A DNA stretch of 64,000 nt from Pseudoclavibacter sp. AY1F1 (lineage in GTDB: Bacteria; Actinomycetota; Actinomycetes; Actinomycetales; Microbacteriaceae), in the NCBI RefSeq assembly GCF_002931075.1, contig NZ_PSTQ01000006.1:1-64000 (forward strand). The letters run 5' to 3'. Below the pieces are notes generated by a model, which worked only from the letters and a program-made list of their open reading frames with translations, was not told the DNA's origin and searched no databases. Shown here in pieces: positions 17,853-26,716 of this stretch (within the stretch, counting starts at the first letter, position 1; the number at the start of each line of letters is the position of its first letter). Both the position numbers and the translations under genes were made by a program.

Positions 17853-19114
17853 ACGCCACCACCTCCCGGGCGCACCGCGTCACCCCTGCGCGCTTCGCCG
17901 TCTCCCTCGTCGCGGCGGCGGCGCTCGCCCTCGGCGTCGCCGTTGTCGGACTCAGCGCCACGCCCGCGCACGCCGCCGGACAGGTGACGATCTCAGGTCA
18001 GCCAACGGCGGATGCGCAGAGCGAGATCCAGGTCTCCGGCTCGGGCTTCCAGTCGGTGCAGGGCGGGTTCGGAGGCATTTACGTGCTGTTCGGCTGGGTC
18101 GATGACCCGAGCGGCGGCTCGTGGAAGCCGAGTGCGGGAGGCGTGACCGGTGAGGACTACCGCTACGTCTACGACGACGAGACGAACCCCGTCGGGTACC
18201 AGCTGTTCGCCGCGTTCCCGGGCGGGTCCACCTCCTACGCCGCGAACGGCGGCGAGGTCGCGGCCGATGGCACCTGGTCGGGCACGCTGCGCATCCCCGG
18301 CGCCGTGTTCCAGACCTACGACCGCAACCAGAATGCGACCTCGGTCGACTGCAACGCCGTGCAGTGCGGGATCATCACGATCGGCGCACACGGCGTGAAG
18401 AACACCAACAACGAGTCGTTCACGCCCCTCACCTTCGCGGGCGGTGCGGCGGCCGTCGCGCCGCAGGCAGCCGGAACCGTGCAGCAGACGGAGGCGGACG
18501 CCCCCGCGGCGGTTGCAGAGCAGGCGGCACCGGCGGAGGCCGGGCCGGTCGCGACGTCGGCGCCTGTCGGAACCGTGACGCAGAACTCCGCCTCGACGCA
18601 GGGGCTCGGTTCCGTCGGCGACGCCCTCGCGTGGCTCGTGGTGCTCGCACCCGTCATGCTGCTTGTTGGCTTCACGGTCGTCGCGCTCGCTGTGGGTATC
18701 GGCGCGTACCTCGCAGCGAAGAGCCTCCTGCTCGGCGTCAACCCGGCGGCCCTCGAGAAGGTGCGAGGGCAGCGCGAGCGCAAGGCACTGCAGGAACGTG
18801 AGAAGCAGCGCAGGAAGACGGCGTCGGTCAGGCTTGCACAGGAGCAGCGCGAGGCACGCGCCCGCCGCAGGCTCGGTGCGGCCGCCGCGCAGCAGGGCCT
18901 CGTGAACCTTCCCGTGGGTCCAGCCCCGCTCGAGAACGACAAGCTCGTCGACTTCTTCGCCATGGATGCTCCGGCCCCGCGCCACCCGAGCCCGCTCGGA
19001 GACGCCGGTGCAGGGACGGGGACTGGGGTAGATGCAGCGGCAGTCGCCGACGACCGCGACGCTCCGACGCTCATCCTGTCGAGCGCCGCCGGCCGCCGGG
19101 AGGACGCACGGTGA
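17849..19114 (+). CDS. Secreted Ig-like protein of the haem operon with C-terminal membrane helix
   Basis: Signal peptide ending near PAHAAGQ, then one beta-rich domain (about 35-205) starting VTISGQPTADAQSEIQVSGSGFQ and containing a Cys pair in VDCNAVQCGIITIGAHG. This segment resembles the neocarzinostatin-like proteins that accompany HtaA genes in actinobacteria. An Ala/Pro-rich linker, a membrane helix (LAWLVVLAPVMLLVGFTVVALAVGIGAYLA) and a strongly basic cytoplasmic tail follow (KVRGQRERKALQEREKQRRK). 421 residues. ATGA overlap with hmuV and GTGA overlap with the next gene show tight coupling. The function within haem capture is inferred from position. Confidence 0.75.
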   Translation: MNATTSRAHRVTPARFAVSLVAAAALALGVAVVGLSATPAHAAGQVTISGQPTADAQSEIQVSGSGFQSVQGGFGGIYVLFGWVDDPSGGSWKPSAGGVTGEDYRYVYDDETNPVGYQLFAAFPGGSTSYAANGGEVAADGTWSGTLRIPGAVFQTYDRNQNATSVDCNAVQCGIITIGAHGVKNTNNESFTPLTFAGGAAAVAPQAAGTVQQTEADAPAAVAEQAAPAEAGPVATSAPVGTVTQNSASTQGLGSVGDALAWLVVLAPVMLLVGFTVVALAVGIGAYLAAKSLLLGVNPAALEKVRGQRERKALQEREKQRRKTASVRLAQEQREARARRRLGAAAAQQGLVNLPVGPAPLENDKLVDFFAMDAPAPRHPSPLGDAGAGTGTGVDAAAVADDRDAPTLILSSAAGRREDAR

Positions 19115-21855
19115 CGCACGAAGTGCAGGCCGCGGACGTTCCCCGCGGGCGACGACTGCCCGCTCCGGGAATCGGGACCCGGATACTGGCGGGGATCGGC
19201 ATCGCCGGGCTCCTCGCGGGCTTCGGCCTGATGGCCGCAGACTCGGCAGAGGCCGCGTCGACACCCGTCGTCGGCGTCGATCTCTCGTGGACCATGAACG
19301 ACGAGGTCGGTGGCGGCGCCTACTTCGGCGGCTGCAACTTTCTCTCGGCAGGGGCATCCGGCGACAACGGCAAGTCGGCGCTCTGGACCGACGACAGCCT
19401 GTACTCAGCGAGCGAGGGCAACGTGTCGATCACGAAGCCCGACGCGGCAGGCAACCAGGTGCCGGTCACGTGGGACTCCAAGTGCCTGGATGCGGGTGGC
19501 GGCAAAGTCGGAACGGCCGCCGGATCGACCAGCGCGAACCAGATCAACCTCGCGGACGGCCGCGGGACGGTCGACCTCGAGTCTGGCACAGCCAGCATCT
19601 CCTGGGACGGCGCTTTCACCGTCGTCTTCTACGGCGGCATGACCTACTGGTCCGTCGAAGACCTCACACTCGAGCTCACCAACGGCAAGGGCACGCTCAA
19701 AGGCACCGCTGGCGGCTACGGCGCCGACATGGACAACCCGTCGAAGTGGCAGCCGCTCACTCCTCGCACTGTGACCCTCGCCACGATCGAGGCGACCCCC
19801 GCCGAGCTGAGCACGTCAGGTGCCACGATCACGCCCGACTACCGGCAAGTGGATGCGGGCAGCGTCGGCACCCCACAGACCCGCACCGGTGACTGGGGGT
19901 CGTGGCCGCAGGACTTCGTCGCCTTCCACGCCGAGACCGGCCAGTCGAGCTACTGGTACTCGTCGGGTGGTATGGCCGACCCCAAGAAGGTCGCAGCGCC
20001 GTTCGAGCTGCGCTTCGATACCTCCCCGTCGGCGACGCCGGCGTACGACCGCGTGCCGCTCGGTTTTGCGGAGGGCCTTCGCGTGGGAATCGCGAACCTC
20101 GGTGCAGATGTCGCGGGTGACGCGGTGCTGCTCGCTGGCGACGGCATCGAGCTGCCGCTGCTTGCCGGTGAGCCTGTTCCGATCGTCAACGGAGGTGGGG
20201 CCGGCGTCTGGGACGTCTCGGCGCTCCCGCTCGGCACCCACGACTTCAGCCTCGCCGTCCGCAACGGGGAGACGCAGACGCCCATCACGCTGGCGAACGG
20301 CCAGCCTTTACGGGTCGATGTCGTAGAGCCACTCGGGGCCGCCGCCCAACCGGGCGTGACGATCGTCGACGCCACAAGCACGTCCTTCGGCGTCAACCTC
20401 ACCTGGCCAACAGGGGCGGGAGGCCCGCCGACCGCCTACCAGCTGCAGCTCGCGCAGGGCGGCACGCCGATCGGTTCGGTTGTGCAGGCCCCCGCATCCG
20501 AGGACGGCTCGGCGACGACAACCGTCTCGGGCGGCTTGGCCGCCGACACCGAGTACACGGTCACCGTGACCCCCTACCTCGCAACTTCCGCCGGTGCATC
20601 CGTGACCCAGTCCGTGCGCACGGCGACCGAGACCGCCCCGACGCCTGACCCGACCGCAGAGCCCACAACCCCGCCGACCACCGCCCCGACGACGCCCACC
20701 GACGGCGGGAACGCATCCACCGACGGCGCGACCTTCTACTGGGGGCTCAACAAGGAGGCAACAAGCGGCGCTTTCTTCGGCGGCTGCAACTTCCTCTCGG
20801 CGGGCAGGGCGGGCGACACCGGCTCTTCGCGCCTCTGGAACGCCGGCGAGTACCGGTCCGCCGATGGCAACGTGACGATCATCAAGCCCAACGGCAACGA
20901 CTTCCAGCAGGCGAGCTGGGCGACCAAGTGTGTCGACCGCACCGGCACCAACGTCTCCACGAACCGTCTCGGTTCCCACACCGAGTCTCAGGTGCGCATC
21001 ACGGGCGGCGAGGCCACGCGCGCGGGCTCCGAGTTGAGCGTGCAGTGGCGAGGCAGCTTCACGGTTGCCTTCTACGGGGGGCTCACCTACTGGACCGCGA
21101 CCGACCCCCTACTCAAGGTCGACGGGAGCGGCAAGGGAACGATCACCGCGACAGCATCCGGCTACGGCGCCTCCATGACGGACTCCTCGAAATGGGTGCA
21201 GCTCGCTGACCGCACGATCACGCTGGCCAGCCTCACTGGCGTGGACACGAGCGGCGACGTCATCACGACAACTCCCGACTACATCGGTGTCTCGTACGGC
21301 GGCACCGGGCAATCCCAAGGCGTTGTCGGCGGTGACGAGGCCACTGCGACGGGACAGGCGCAGCGCACCGCGTTGAACTCCAGCTACTGGGGCTCGTTCC
21401 CCTCGGACTTCATCGACTTCCAGAAGGAGACCGGCCAGTTCTCGTACTGGTTCACCTCCAACGGGGCCCGCGACACGTATAAGCCGGCGATTCCGCTCAC
21501 AGTCAGCCTCGAGGGCGACTACACGCCATCCCCGGGCAGCTACAGCGCCCCGGCCGCGCCGCCGATCACGCAGAGCAACTCGTCGAGCGGCGCCCGCACC
21601 CCGAACGTTGCAGCCCCGGTGCCGACAACTACGGCACCGGCTGCCGGCGTCGCGACGAGCAACGGGGGAGCCGCGCAGTCCGGTGCTGGCCCCGTGGCCG
21701 TCGCCAGCGAGGCCTCCGGGCTGCAGCTCGGCGAGATCAGCGCGCCCATGGTGCTCGGCGGGGGAGCTGGCGTGCTCGCCGTCGCCGGCCTCAACTGGTC
21801 GATCTCGCTGCTGGTGCGCCGCAAACTGGGCCTCGACCCGACTCTCTTCGGCTAG
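19111..21855 (+). CDS. Double-HtaA haem-binding membrane-anchored protein
   Basis: Large surface haem receptor of 914 residues. A signal peptide ends near DSAEAAS. HtaA domain 1 spans about 50-310 (FGGCNFLSAG, FYGGMTYWSVED, WGSWPQDFVAFHAETGQSSYWY). A spacer with a fibronectin-III-like module follows (PGVTIVDATSTSFGVNLTW, DTEYTVTVTPYL) and then a Thr/Pro stretch. HtaA domain 2 spans about 535-800 (FGGCNFLSAGRAG, FYGGLTYWTATDP, WGSFPSDFIDFQKETGQFSYWF). An Ala/Ser/Pro linker leads to a C-terminal membrane helix and short basic tail (RRKLG). GTG 19111 overlaps the previous stop. It is the last gene of the operon. Confidence 0.92.
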   Translation: MTHEVQAADVPRGRRLPAPGIGTRILAGIGIAGLLAGFGLMAADSAEAASTPVVGVDLSWTMNDEVGGGAYFGGCNFLSAGASGDNGKSALWTDDSLYSASEGNVSITKPDAAGNQVPVTWDSKCLDAGGGKVGTAAGSTSANQINLADGRGTVDLESGTASISWDGAFTVVFYGGMTYWSVEDLTLELTNGKGTLKGTAGGYGADMDNPSKWQPLTPRTVTLATIEATPAELSTSGATITPDYRQVDAGSVGTPQTRTGDWGSWPQDFVAFHAETGQSSYWYSSGGMADPKKVAAPFELRFDTSPSATPAYDRVPLGFAEGLRVGIANLGADVAGDAVLLAGDGIELPLLAGEPVPIVNGGGAGVWDVSALPLGTHDFSLAVRNGETQTPITLANGQPLRVDVVEPLGAAAQPGVTIVDATSTSFGVNLTWPTGAGGPPTAYQLQLAQGGTPIGSVVQAPASEDGSATTTVSGGLAADTEYTVTVTPYLATSAGASVTQSVRTATETAPTPDPTAEPTTPPTTAPTTPTDGGNASTDGATFYWGLNKEATSGAFFGGCNFLSAGRAGDTGSSRLWNAGEYRSADGNVTIIKPNGNDFQQASWATKCVDRTGTNVSTNRLGSHTESQVRITGGEATRAGSELSVQWRGSFTVAFYGGLTYWTATDPLLKVDGSGKGTITATASGYGASMTDSSKWVQLADRTITLASLTGVDTSGDVITTTPDYIGVSYGGTGQSQGVVGGDEATATGQAQRTALNSSYWGSFPSDFIDFQKETGQFSYWFTSNGARDTYKPAIPLTVSLEGDYTPSPGSYSAPAAPPITQSNSSSGARTPNVAAPVPTTTAPAAGVATSNGGAAQSGAGPVAVASEASGLQLGEISAPMVLGGGAGVLAVAGLNWSISLLVRRKLGLDPTLFG

Positions 21856-22236
21856 CCGCCGGGCGGCGCGTGCCCGTGCCCGTGCCCTGGGCACGCGGCC
21901 CTGAGCACACAGTTGTGGCGGAATGCTGTTGCCGCGCGCTCCAACCGCACTGCACCACAACTCTCTGGGTTGCGCTCGGGGTTGATGCCGCGAGCTGCCT
22001 GTCGGGCCGAGGCGCGGCCGGGCGCATGACTGGGCGCATGGTTGTCGCGCAGGGTTGTCGCAAAGTGCTGTTGTCGGACGGCCCGGCAGCACTTTGCCAC
22101 AACTTCGTGGCGACTCGCGTTGCCATGGACGCTTCGCGGCGACTCGCGTTGCCACAACTTCGTGGCGACTCGCGTTGCCATGGACGCTTCGCGGTGACTC
22201 GCATTGCCATGGACGCTTCGCAGGGCTGGGCGAAGC
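21856..22236. repeat. Gene-free stretch with an inverted repeat and 29-bp tandem repeats
   Basis: No credible gene. A 17-bp inverted repeat with one mismatch (22054-22070 with 22087-22103) flanks a 16-base loop. Four degenerate copies of a unit starting GACTCGCGTTGCCA begin at 22112, 22141, 22167 and 22196; copies 1, 3 and 4 continue TGGACGCTTCGC, and copy 2 carries CAACTTCGTGGC instead. The stretch separates the haem operon from the convergent haem oxygenase. Confidence 0.8.
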
Positions 22237-22270
22237 GAACGGCCCGCATCTGAGTGGATGCGGGCCGTTC
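22237..22270. terminator. Bidirectional terminator between haem operon and haem oxygenase
   Basis: 14-bp perfect stem (22237-22250 with 22257-22270) and 6-base loop. It starts with GAAC and ends with GTTC. It stands 25 bases beyond the stop of the leftward haem oxygenase. Confidence 0.85.
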
Positions 22271-22295
22271 CCTTCGCGCTCCTGCGCGGCGGTCC

Positions 22296-22943
22296 CTAGA
22301 AGCGCGCGTCGAGCTCTTCGAAGATGCGCTCGTTGCAGGTGAAGCTGGCGTTCGCCTCGTCGAGGAGGCGGGTGATGGCGGCCTCGTCGAAGGCGAGCTC
22401 GTCGAGCTGCGTCCGGTAGACGCGCTTGAACGGCACGATCGCGGGGATCTCGGCGAAGTCGAAGAACGTCGCTTCTTCCGCGGGGAGCCCGTAGGTGCGG
22501 TCGAGCATGACGCGCATGGCCTGGCCGCCCGAGAGGTCTCCGAGGTAGCGCGTGTAGTGGTGCGCGAGGTAGCGAGCAGGGTCGGCGGCGGATGCGGTGA
22601 TGCGGTCCGCGTACTCGCGAGTCGCGGGTAGCTCGCCCGGGAGCGGCTGGGTGAGGCGCGGCGCGAGCGCCTCGAGGTCGGCGGCGATTGATGCCGCACG
22701 GTCGAGTTCGACCGCAGGGATCTCGCCCAACTGGCCACCTTCTCGCACCGGCACCGCGGCGTTCTCGAGTGCCTCGTACATGAAGCCGTACTGCTGCAGC
22801 AGTGCAGCCCAGGCGTCGACGCCGAGGTTGCCGCCGAGAAGCCGCTCGAGGAACCGGGAACGCTCAGCGCTCTCGTGGGCCTGCGACGTGCGCTCGCGTA
22901 GGCGCGCACTGATGGTCGTCGCGGTGTCAGTGACGATGGTCAT
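22296..22943 (-). CDS. Haem oxygenase (biliverdin-producing type)
   Basis: Opens the haem ring to biliverdin, CO and ferrous iron. The proximal His is in RTSQAHESAE near the N-terminus, and the distal helix motif GDLSGGQ is present along with YLAHHYTRYLGDLSGG and FKRVYRTQLDEL. 215 residues, complete. It completes the haem pathway of the facing hmu operon. A DtxR-like box lies 63 bases upstream, so it is probably iron-regulated with the transporter. Similar to corynebacterial HmuO. Confidence 0.93.
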   Translation of the reverse strand: MTIVTDTATTISARLRERTSQAHESAERSRFLERLLGGNLGVDAWAALLQQYGFMYEALENAAVPVREGGQLGEIPAVELDRAASIAADLEALAPRLTQPLPGELPATREYADRITASAADPARYLAHHYTRYLGDLSGGQAMRVMLDRTYGLPAEEATFFDFAEIPAIVPFKRVYRTQLDELAFDEAAITRLLDEANASFTCNERIFEELDARF

Positions 22944-23005
22944 GGGGGATCCCTTCGGGCGGGAACGGCGCGAGGGGGTCGCGCCGAAAGCTGAATGCTC
23001 ATAGC

Positions 23006-23024
23006 TTAGGTCACCCTTACTTCC
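23006..23024 (-). promoter_or_regulatory. DtxR/IdeR-like box upstream of haem oxygenase
   Basis: TTAGGTCACCCTTACTTCC matches 12 of 19 positions of the DtxR consensus, with a perfect left half TTAGGT. The right half is weak. Confidence 0.55.
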
Positions 23025-23060
23025 GCTGGGAATCCTCTTCGGGAAGATTTCACCCTCCCG

Positions 23061-23990
23061 TTACACCCTGAAGGAGCCGTTCTCTACCGCGAAGCGCTTT
23101 CCTCGCGCGAACCCGGCCTCGGCGGCCGCTGGTCGGAGCGCGAGGTTCATGGCGTTTGCGCCGAAGAGGTGGTCGAATTCGTCGCCCGGGTAGATCGTGG
23201 CGACTTGGCTGCCGGATGCGCGCAGCTCGGCGAGCTGAGCATCCAACTGCAGACCCCACTCCGGTGGCGTGAAGCTGTTCCCAGAGAAGGGCGCGAGGAC
23301 CAGCACGCTTTCGAACCCCGCGGCGAGGTCAGCGTTCTCGTTGCGGCGGAAGCCGCCGTCGATCAGCCAGCGGTCGCCAATCCGGTAGGGGAGCCCACTC
23401 GAGGTGCTTGCGGCGACGGCGTCGGCGAGGTCGACTCCGCTGTGGCGGTCGAGCACAACGGGCTCGCCAGTTGTGGCGTCGACCGCCGTGAGCAGCACTT
23501 CGTGCGACGGCCAGTCGAGAACCGGGAGGCGCGAGGCGACCGTGCTCCGCCAGCGATCCTGCCAGGCGCCGTCAGACGCAGCGAGCCGTTCGAGTGCCGA
23601 CGCGCCGAGTCGGCGTCGAAGATCGCCCGCGTCCGTGGACTCGGCGATGAGCCAGTGCATCCGCTCGAGATGGTCGACGACGGGCCTATTGGCTGACCCT
23701 GCTGCCTGCGCTGGACGTGCGGCTTCGGCGTGGGCGGAGCGCGCGTCTGCGATCCGGATTGCTTCGAGCAGCTCGGCGGGAGTCGCGCCAGTGAGCTGAG
23801 CGGCAGCGGTCGCCCCTGCGGAGGTGCCGATGATCCGTTCAGTCGTGGTCAGGTCGACGCCCGAGTCGGCGAGCCCGGCGAGCACGCCGATGAGCCAGGC
23901 GTTGCCGGTGGAGCCGCCGCCGCCCAGCACGAGGGCGCGTCGGCCGCGGTTCGTCTCGGGCGAAGAAAGTGAAGAAGAGATTGTGTCCAT
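23061..23990 (-). CDS. Patatin-like phospholipase family protein
   Basis: Predicted lipid acyl hydrolase with a Ser-Asp dyad. The oxyanion loop is LGGGGSTGNAW, the nucleophile elbow GTSAG (Ser), and the Asp lies in LIDGGFRRNENADL. About 309 residues from ATG 23990 (MDTISSS); an upstream in-frame start at 24008 adds six residues. It is probably cytoplasmic, since no signal peptide is seen. It is not in an obvious operon. Confidence 0.88.
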   Translation of the reverse strand: MDTISSSLSSPETNRGRRALVLGGGGSTGNAWLIGVLAGLADSGVDLTTTERIIGTSAGATAAAQLTGATPAELLEAIRIADARSAHAEAARPAQAAGSANRPVVDHLERMHWLIAESTDAGDLRRRLGASALERLAASDGAWQDRWRSTVASRLPVLDWPSHEVLLTAVDATTGEPVVLDRHSGVDLADAVAASTSSGLPYRIGDRWLIDGGFRRNENADLAAGFESVLVLAPFSGNSFTPPEWGLQLDAQLAELRASGSQVATIYPGDEFDHLFGANAMNLALRPAAAEAGFARGKRFAVENGSFRV

Positions 23991-24186
23991 GGGCGTTGCC
24001 TTTCGCAATGTGCGTGGCGGGCGCTCCCTGACGCGATGCTGCTAGTCGCGCGCTCGTGAGTGGCTGGGAGCACCCACTGTGAATCCTGCGTTCATGGGTG
24101 TCACCTCCTAGCGTCGAATCACGATGGGCGCAATGCTACGCCTGCCGAGGCCGATCGTGTGGGGCTGCGACGGCCGCGCGGGCATC

Positions 24187-24471
24187 TCAGGTCTCTGCGG
24201 CGCCTTCAATAACGGCGAGCGGGAGGCGGAGCTCCACCGCCAACAGGTCGACAGTCAACCCTTCTGCGACGAGCGCGCGGAGTCCCGCTGCGAGTTCTTC
24301 CCGGTGCTGCAGCGGTGGGGCGTGACCTGTTGTTGGGATGAGCCCCTGCAGTTGCGTCAGCCGCGTGCGTTGATCCTCGGTCGGCGTCGCCGGCTCGGGT
24401 TCGCCCGGGTCGAACCGGAACTCCCAATTTGGGGCCAAGCCGGCAGGGAACCGGTCGTCGTCGCTCTGCAT
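24187..24471 (-). CDS. Small hypothetical protein
   Basis: 94 residues, acidic and Pro-rich at the start (FDPGEPEPATPTEDQ), then a helical, Leu/Ala-rich half (ELAAGLRALVAEGLTVDLLAVELRLP). No known domain recognised. ATG 24471 diverges from the HTH gene at 24515, so the two share a 43-base intergenic region. Confidence 0.5.
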   Translation of the reverse strand: MQSDDDRFPAGLAPNWEFRFDPGEPEPATPTEDQRTRLTQLQGLIPTTGHAPPLQHREELAAGLRALVAEGLTVDLLAVELRLPLAVIEGAAET

Positions 24472-24514
24472 GGCGCCGACGATACCGGCCGAAGTTCGAC
24501 GTACGCTCGGTCAG

Positions 24515-25030
24515 ATGGACGCTATGCGTGAACCACTTGAAGCTGCTCTCGATGTGCTCGCTCCTGTCGGCGGCGATCCACTTGCCCGAGTGACGGCGAC
24601 GCGCGACGCGGCCCGGTGGTTCGAGGAAGTGGCGCTCGTCGAGGCTGTCGAGCGGGCGCGAGCGACCGGATCGACGTGGGCTCAGATCGGCGCATCGCTT
24701 GGAGTCACCGGAGCGACGGCGACCACGAGGTTCGGCGGCACCCCTCAGGAGCGTGAAGCCCGCGCCCAGCAGTCGCGCGACCGTGCCGCGCAGCGCAACA
24801 GAGTCGCCTCGGAGGCCATCGGTGCGACGCCGCGCGACGAGCTCCCCGGTATTTCGGTCGCCGAAGCGGCGGAGAAACTCGACGTCCAGTTGGGCACGTT
24901 GCGCAGGCGCATCCAGGTGGCTCGCGATCGGGACAGCGACGCCTTCCGGGCGGCTATCAAGCTGGTGCAGCTCTCGCCGAAGCGCGAGGTCATGCGAGTG
25001 GTCGACCTCCAAGCGGCGGCGCAGATTTAG
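24515..25030 (+). CDS. Small HTH protein, family also found in the right-hand element
   Basis: 171 residues with two sequence-recognition-like segments: ARATGSTWAQIGASLGVTGATATTRFG, then ISVAEAAEKLDVQLGTLRRRIQVAR. The layout matches the protein at 56144-56713 (LTWTEIAEALGLSSPGAAAARFG, then WSLAEAAEELGITLAAARVRLARAR). Probably a DNA-binding protein of unknown target. ATG 24515 (MDAMREPLE) is preferred to ATG 24470, which would overlap the divergent gene. No clear ribosome binding site is seen, so a leaderless message is possible. Confidence 0.65.
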   Translation: MDAMREPLEAALDVLAPVGGDPLARVTATRDAARWFEEVALVEAVERARATGSTWAQIGASLGVTGATATTRFGGTPQEREARAQQSRDRAAQRNRVASEAIGATPRDELPGISVAEAAEKLDVQLGTLRRRIQVARDRDSDAFRAAIKLVQLSPKREVMRVVDLQAAAQI

Positions 25031-25068
25031 CCAGCAAGTTCTGCTGCGGTGGCAGCGGAGCGGAGTTC

Positions 25069-25506
25069 TCAGCCCAGGTACACGCCAGCTTCGAACCGCA
25101 CATGCTGGATGACGATGACGGCGCTGATTTCGAGGGCAACGACGACCGTGATGATGCCGAGCGACCACCAGACCGATTTATGTGTGCAGGCCGCTGTGAT
25201 CGCCGCCGCCGCAAGGCTCACGATCCAGACCAGGAAGTGCGCCGCAGCCGAGAAGCCGGTCGTTAGGACGGCTTCCTCGTAATGTCCCTTGGGCACGGTC
25301 CAGGTGTCGCTCGAGTTGGCATAGCCGTAGTGGAGCATCTCTCCGACGCTCAGGCCAAGGAATACGCCGATCACGAGCGTCATAACTGCCGTGACGAAGG
25401 TTATCCCGGCTGTGATGCTCCAGCCGAGGACGGGGCGCCAGACTGCGCCGCGAGGCGGGCGCGGGGCGGCCCCTTGTGGGGCGGGTGCGAGAGCGCTCAG
25501 CGCCAC
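25069..25506 (-). CDS. Small integral membrane protein
   Basis: 145 residues with a Pro/Ala-rich N-terminus and three to four hydrophobic helices (ITAGITFVTAVMTLVIGVFLGL, FLVWIVSLAAAAITAAC, LGIITVVVALEISAVIVI). No family recognised. It overlaps the end of the preceding frame by ten bases, suggesting one leftward operon of membrane proteins. Confidence 0.6.
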   Translation of the reverse strand: MALSALAPAPQGAAPRPPRGAVWRPVLGWSITAGITFVTAVMTLVIGVFLGLSVGEMLHYGYANSSDTWTVPKGHYEEAVLTTGFSAAAHFLVWIVSLAAAAITAACTHKSVWWSLGIITVVVALEISAVIVIQHVRFEAGVYLG

Positions 25507-25909
25507 GAGTGCTCGAGAACGGGCCAGGTGACCGGGACGGCGATGACGACTACCGAGAGGAGGAAGAGAATCCCGAACGCGGGGCCGAAGGGACGGGGCC
25601 CGCTGCTGGCGACACTGACGGCGGTGCCGATGTACGCGAGCCAGGCGGCACCGAGGACAAGGATCGTTAGGTCAGCGCCGGACTTCGCCTCGCCGTAGTT
25701 CAGCGCGGCGGACGAACGCGGGCCGTGGTCGCGCTGCATCGCGGCCCCGTGTACGTCAGCATCTGGTCGATCCCTTGGTCGCGACTGAGCGCAAGGATCC
25801 CGAGGACAAACACCCCCAGAACTGCGAGCAGGCCGACATTGCTGTCGGCGCGGGACGAATCCACGATTGCGTCGGCGCTCTGGGGGTCCGCTTTCACCAC
25901 TGACATCAC
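25497..25909 (-). pseudogene. Possible frameshifted membrane protein
   Basis: The frame from ATG 25909 encodes MMSVVKADPQ... with one helix (VGLLAVLGVFVLGILAL) and stops at 25700. A second frame carries two further helices (LTILVLGAAWLAYIGTAVSVA, FGILFLLSVVVIAVPVTW) to 25497 and has its own ATG at 25739. Joined by one shift near 25700-25745 they would make one three-helix protein. Alternatively, they are two overlapping small genes. No family recognised. Confidence 0.4.
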
Positions 25910-26010
25910 ACGAGCATAGGTCCAGCCTTGAGGGTGAGGTCTGGATGCGCGGAACCGAAACGCAGTCCGTCTGGGCGGCAGACATGTGTGCCAAGTCCTA
26001 GGCTCGTGTC

Positions 26011-26703
26011 ATGGAGCCAGCCGAGGTCGCCGCCGCCTTCGTCGCGGAGTGTTTTCCGCGCGCCGAGATCGCCGTCCTGGCAGGCAGCTCGGCTACTGGC
26101 CGACGCACCGCGACGAGCGACATCGACCTGCTGCTGATCGGACCGGAAGCTATGTTCGACGACGGGCGCACGAGCCTGGCGGCGAGCATGGCATACGAGC
26201 GCGAGGTCATCGAGCTCTTCTCCTACACTGAGGCCGACTTCGCGAGGTGGGTCAGGAGTGATTTGTCCGGTCACCGGCCGGTTCTGCTCAGCATGCTCCA
26301 GGAGGGTCTTCCCGTCCGAGGAGGAACTCAGCTCGCGGCACTCCGCGATCACTGGCGACCCATCATCGAAGCGGGCCCGCAGGTGTCTGAGCATGAGCTC
26401 GCAACTCGGCGCTACGAGGTGACGGACCTCCTCGACGACTTGCGAGACGCCAGCGACGTCTTGGAGCAGCGCGTGACCGCCGGTCTGCTATTCGACAAGA
26501 CTGCCGAGCTCATCTTGCTCACCAACGGCCGGTGGCTCGCGACAGGCAAGCACCTGGTGCGGGCCTTGCGCGCGTGGGACCCCGAGCGGGCGGCCGCTCT
26601 CGCCGCTCCGTTCCTTGGTCTCGAGTTCCTCACCTTCGCTGATCAGGTTGAAGCGGAGTTACGACTGGTTGGCGGACGACTGCAGGCCGGGTTCATCCGC
26701 TAG
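26011..26703 (+). CDS. Nucleotidyltransferase-domain protein
   Basis: 230 residues. The N-terminus has the polymerase-beta-type motif GSSATGRRTATSDIDLLLIG (pattern GS-x-G-x-SD-x-DLL), with a likely third acidic residue in REVIELFSY. The C-terminal two thirds is helical (LLDDLRDASDVLEQRV, LLFDKTAELILLTNG), like the helical partner domains of minimal nucleotidyltransferases. Substrate unknown. It may act alone, since no antitoxin-type partner adjoins it. Confidence 0.75.
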   Translation: MEPAEVAAAFVAECFPRAEIAVLAGSSATGRRTATSDIDLLLIGPEAMFDDGRTSLAASMAYEREVIELFSYTEADFARWVRSDLSGHRPVLLSMLQEGLPVRGGTQLAALRDHWRPIIEAGPQVSEHELATRRYEVTDLLDDLRDASDVLEQRVTAGLLFDKTAELILLTNGRWLATGKHLVRALRAWDPERAAALAAPFLGLEFLTFADQVEAELRLVGGRLQAGFIR

Positions 26704-26716
26704 ACCAGAGACGAGC

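Noticed and set aside
21109-22155. Open frames across 21870-22250
   Set aside because: They run into the 29-bp repeat and show no domain; the stretch looks non-coding.
22112-22224. CRISPR-like array
   Set aside because: Units are contiguous, degenerate and without unique spacers, so this is a tandem repeat, not a CRISPR.
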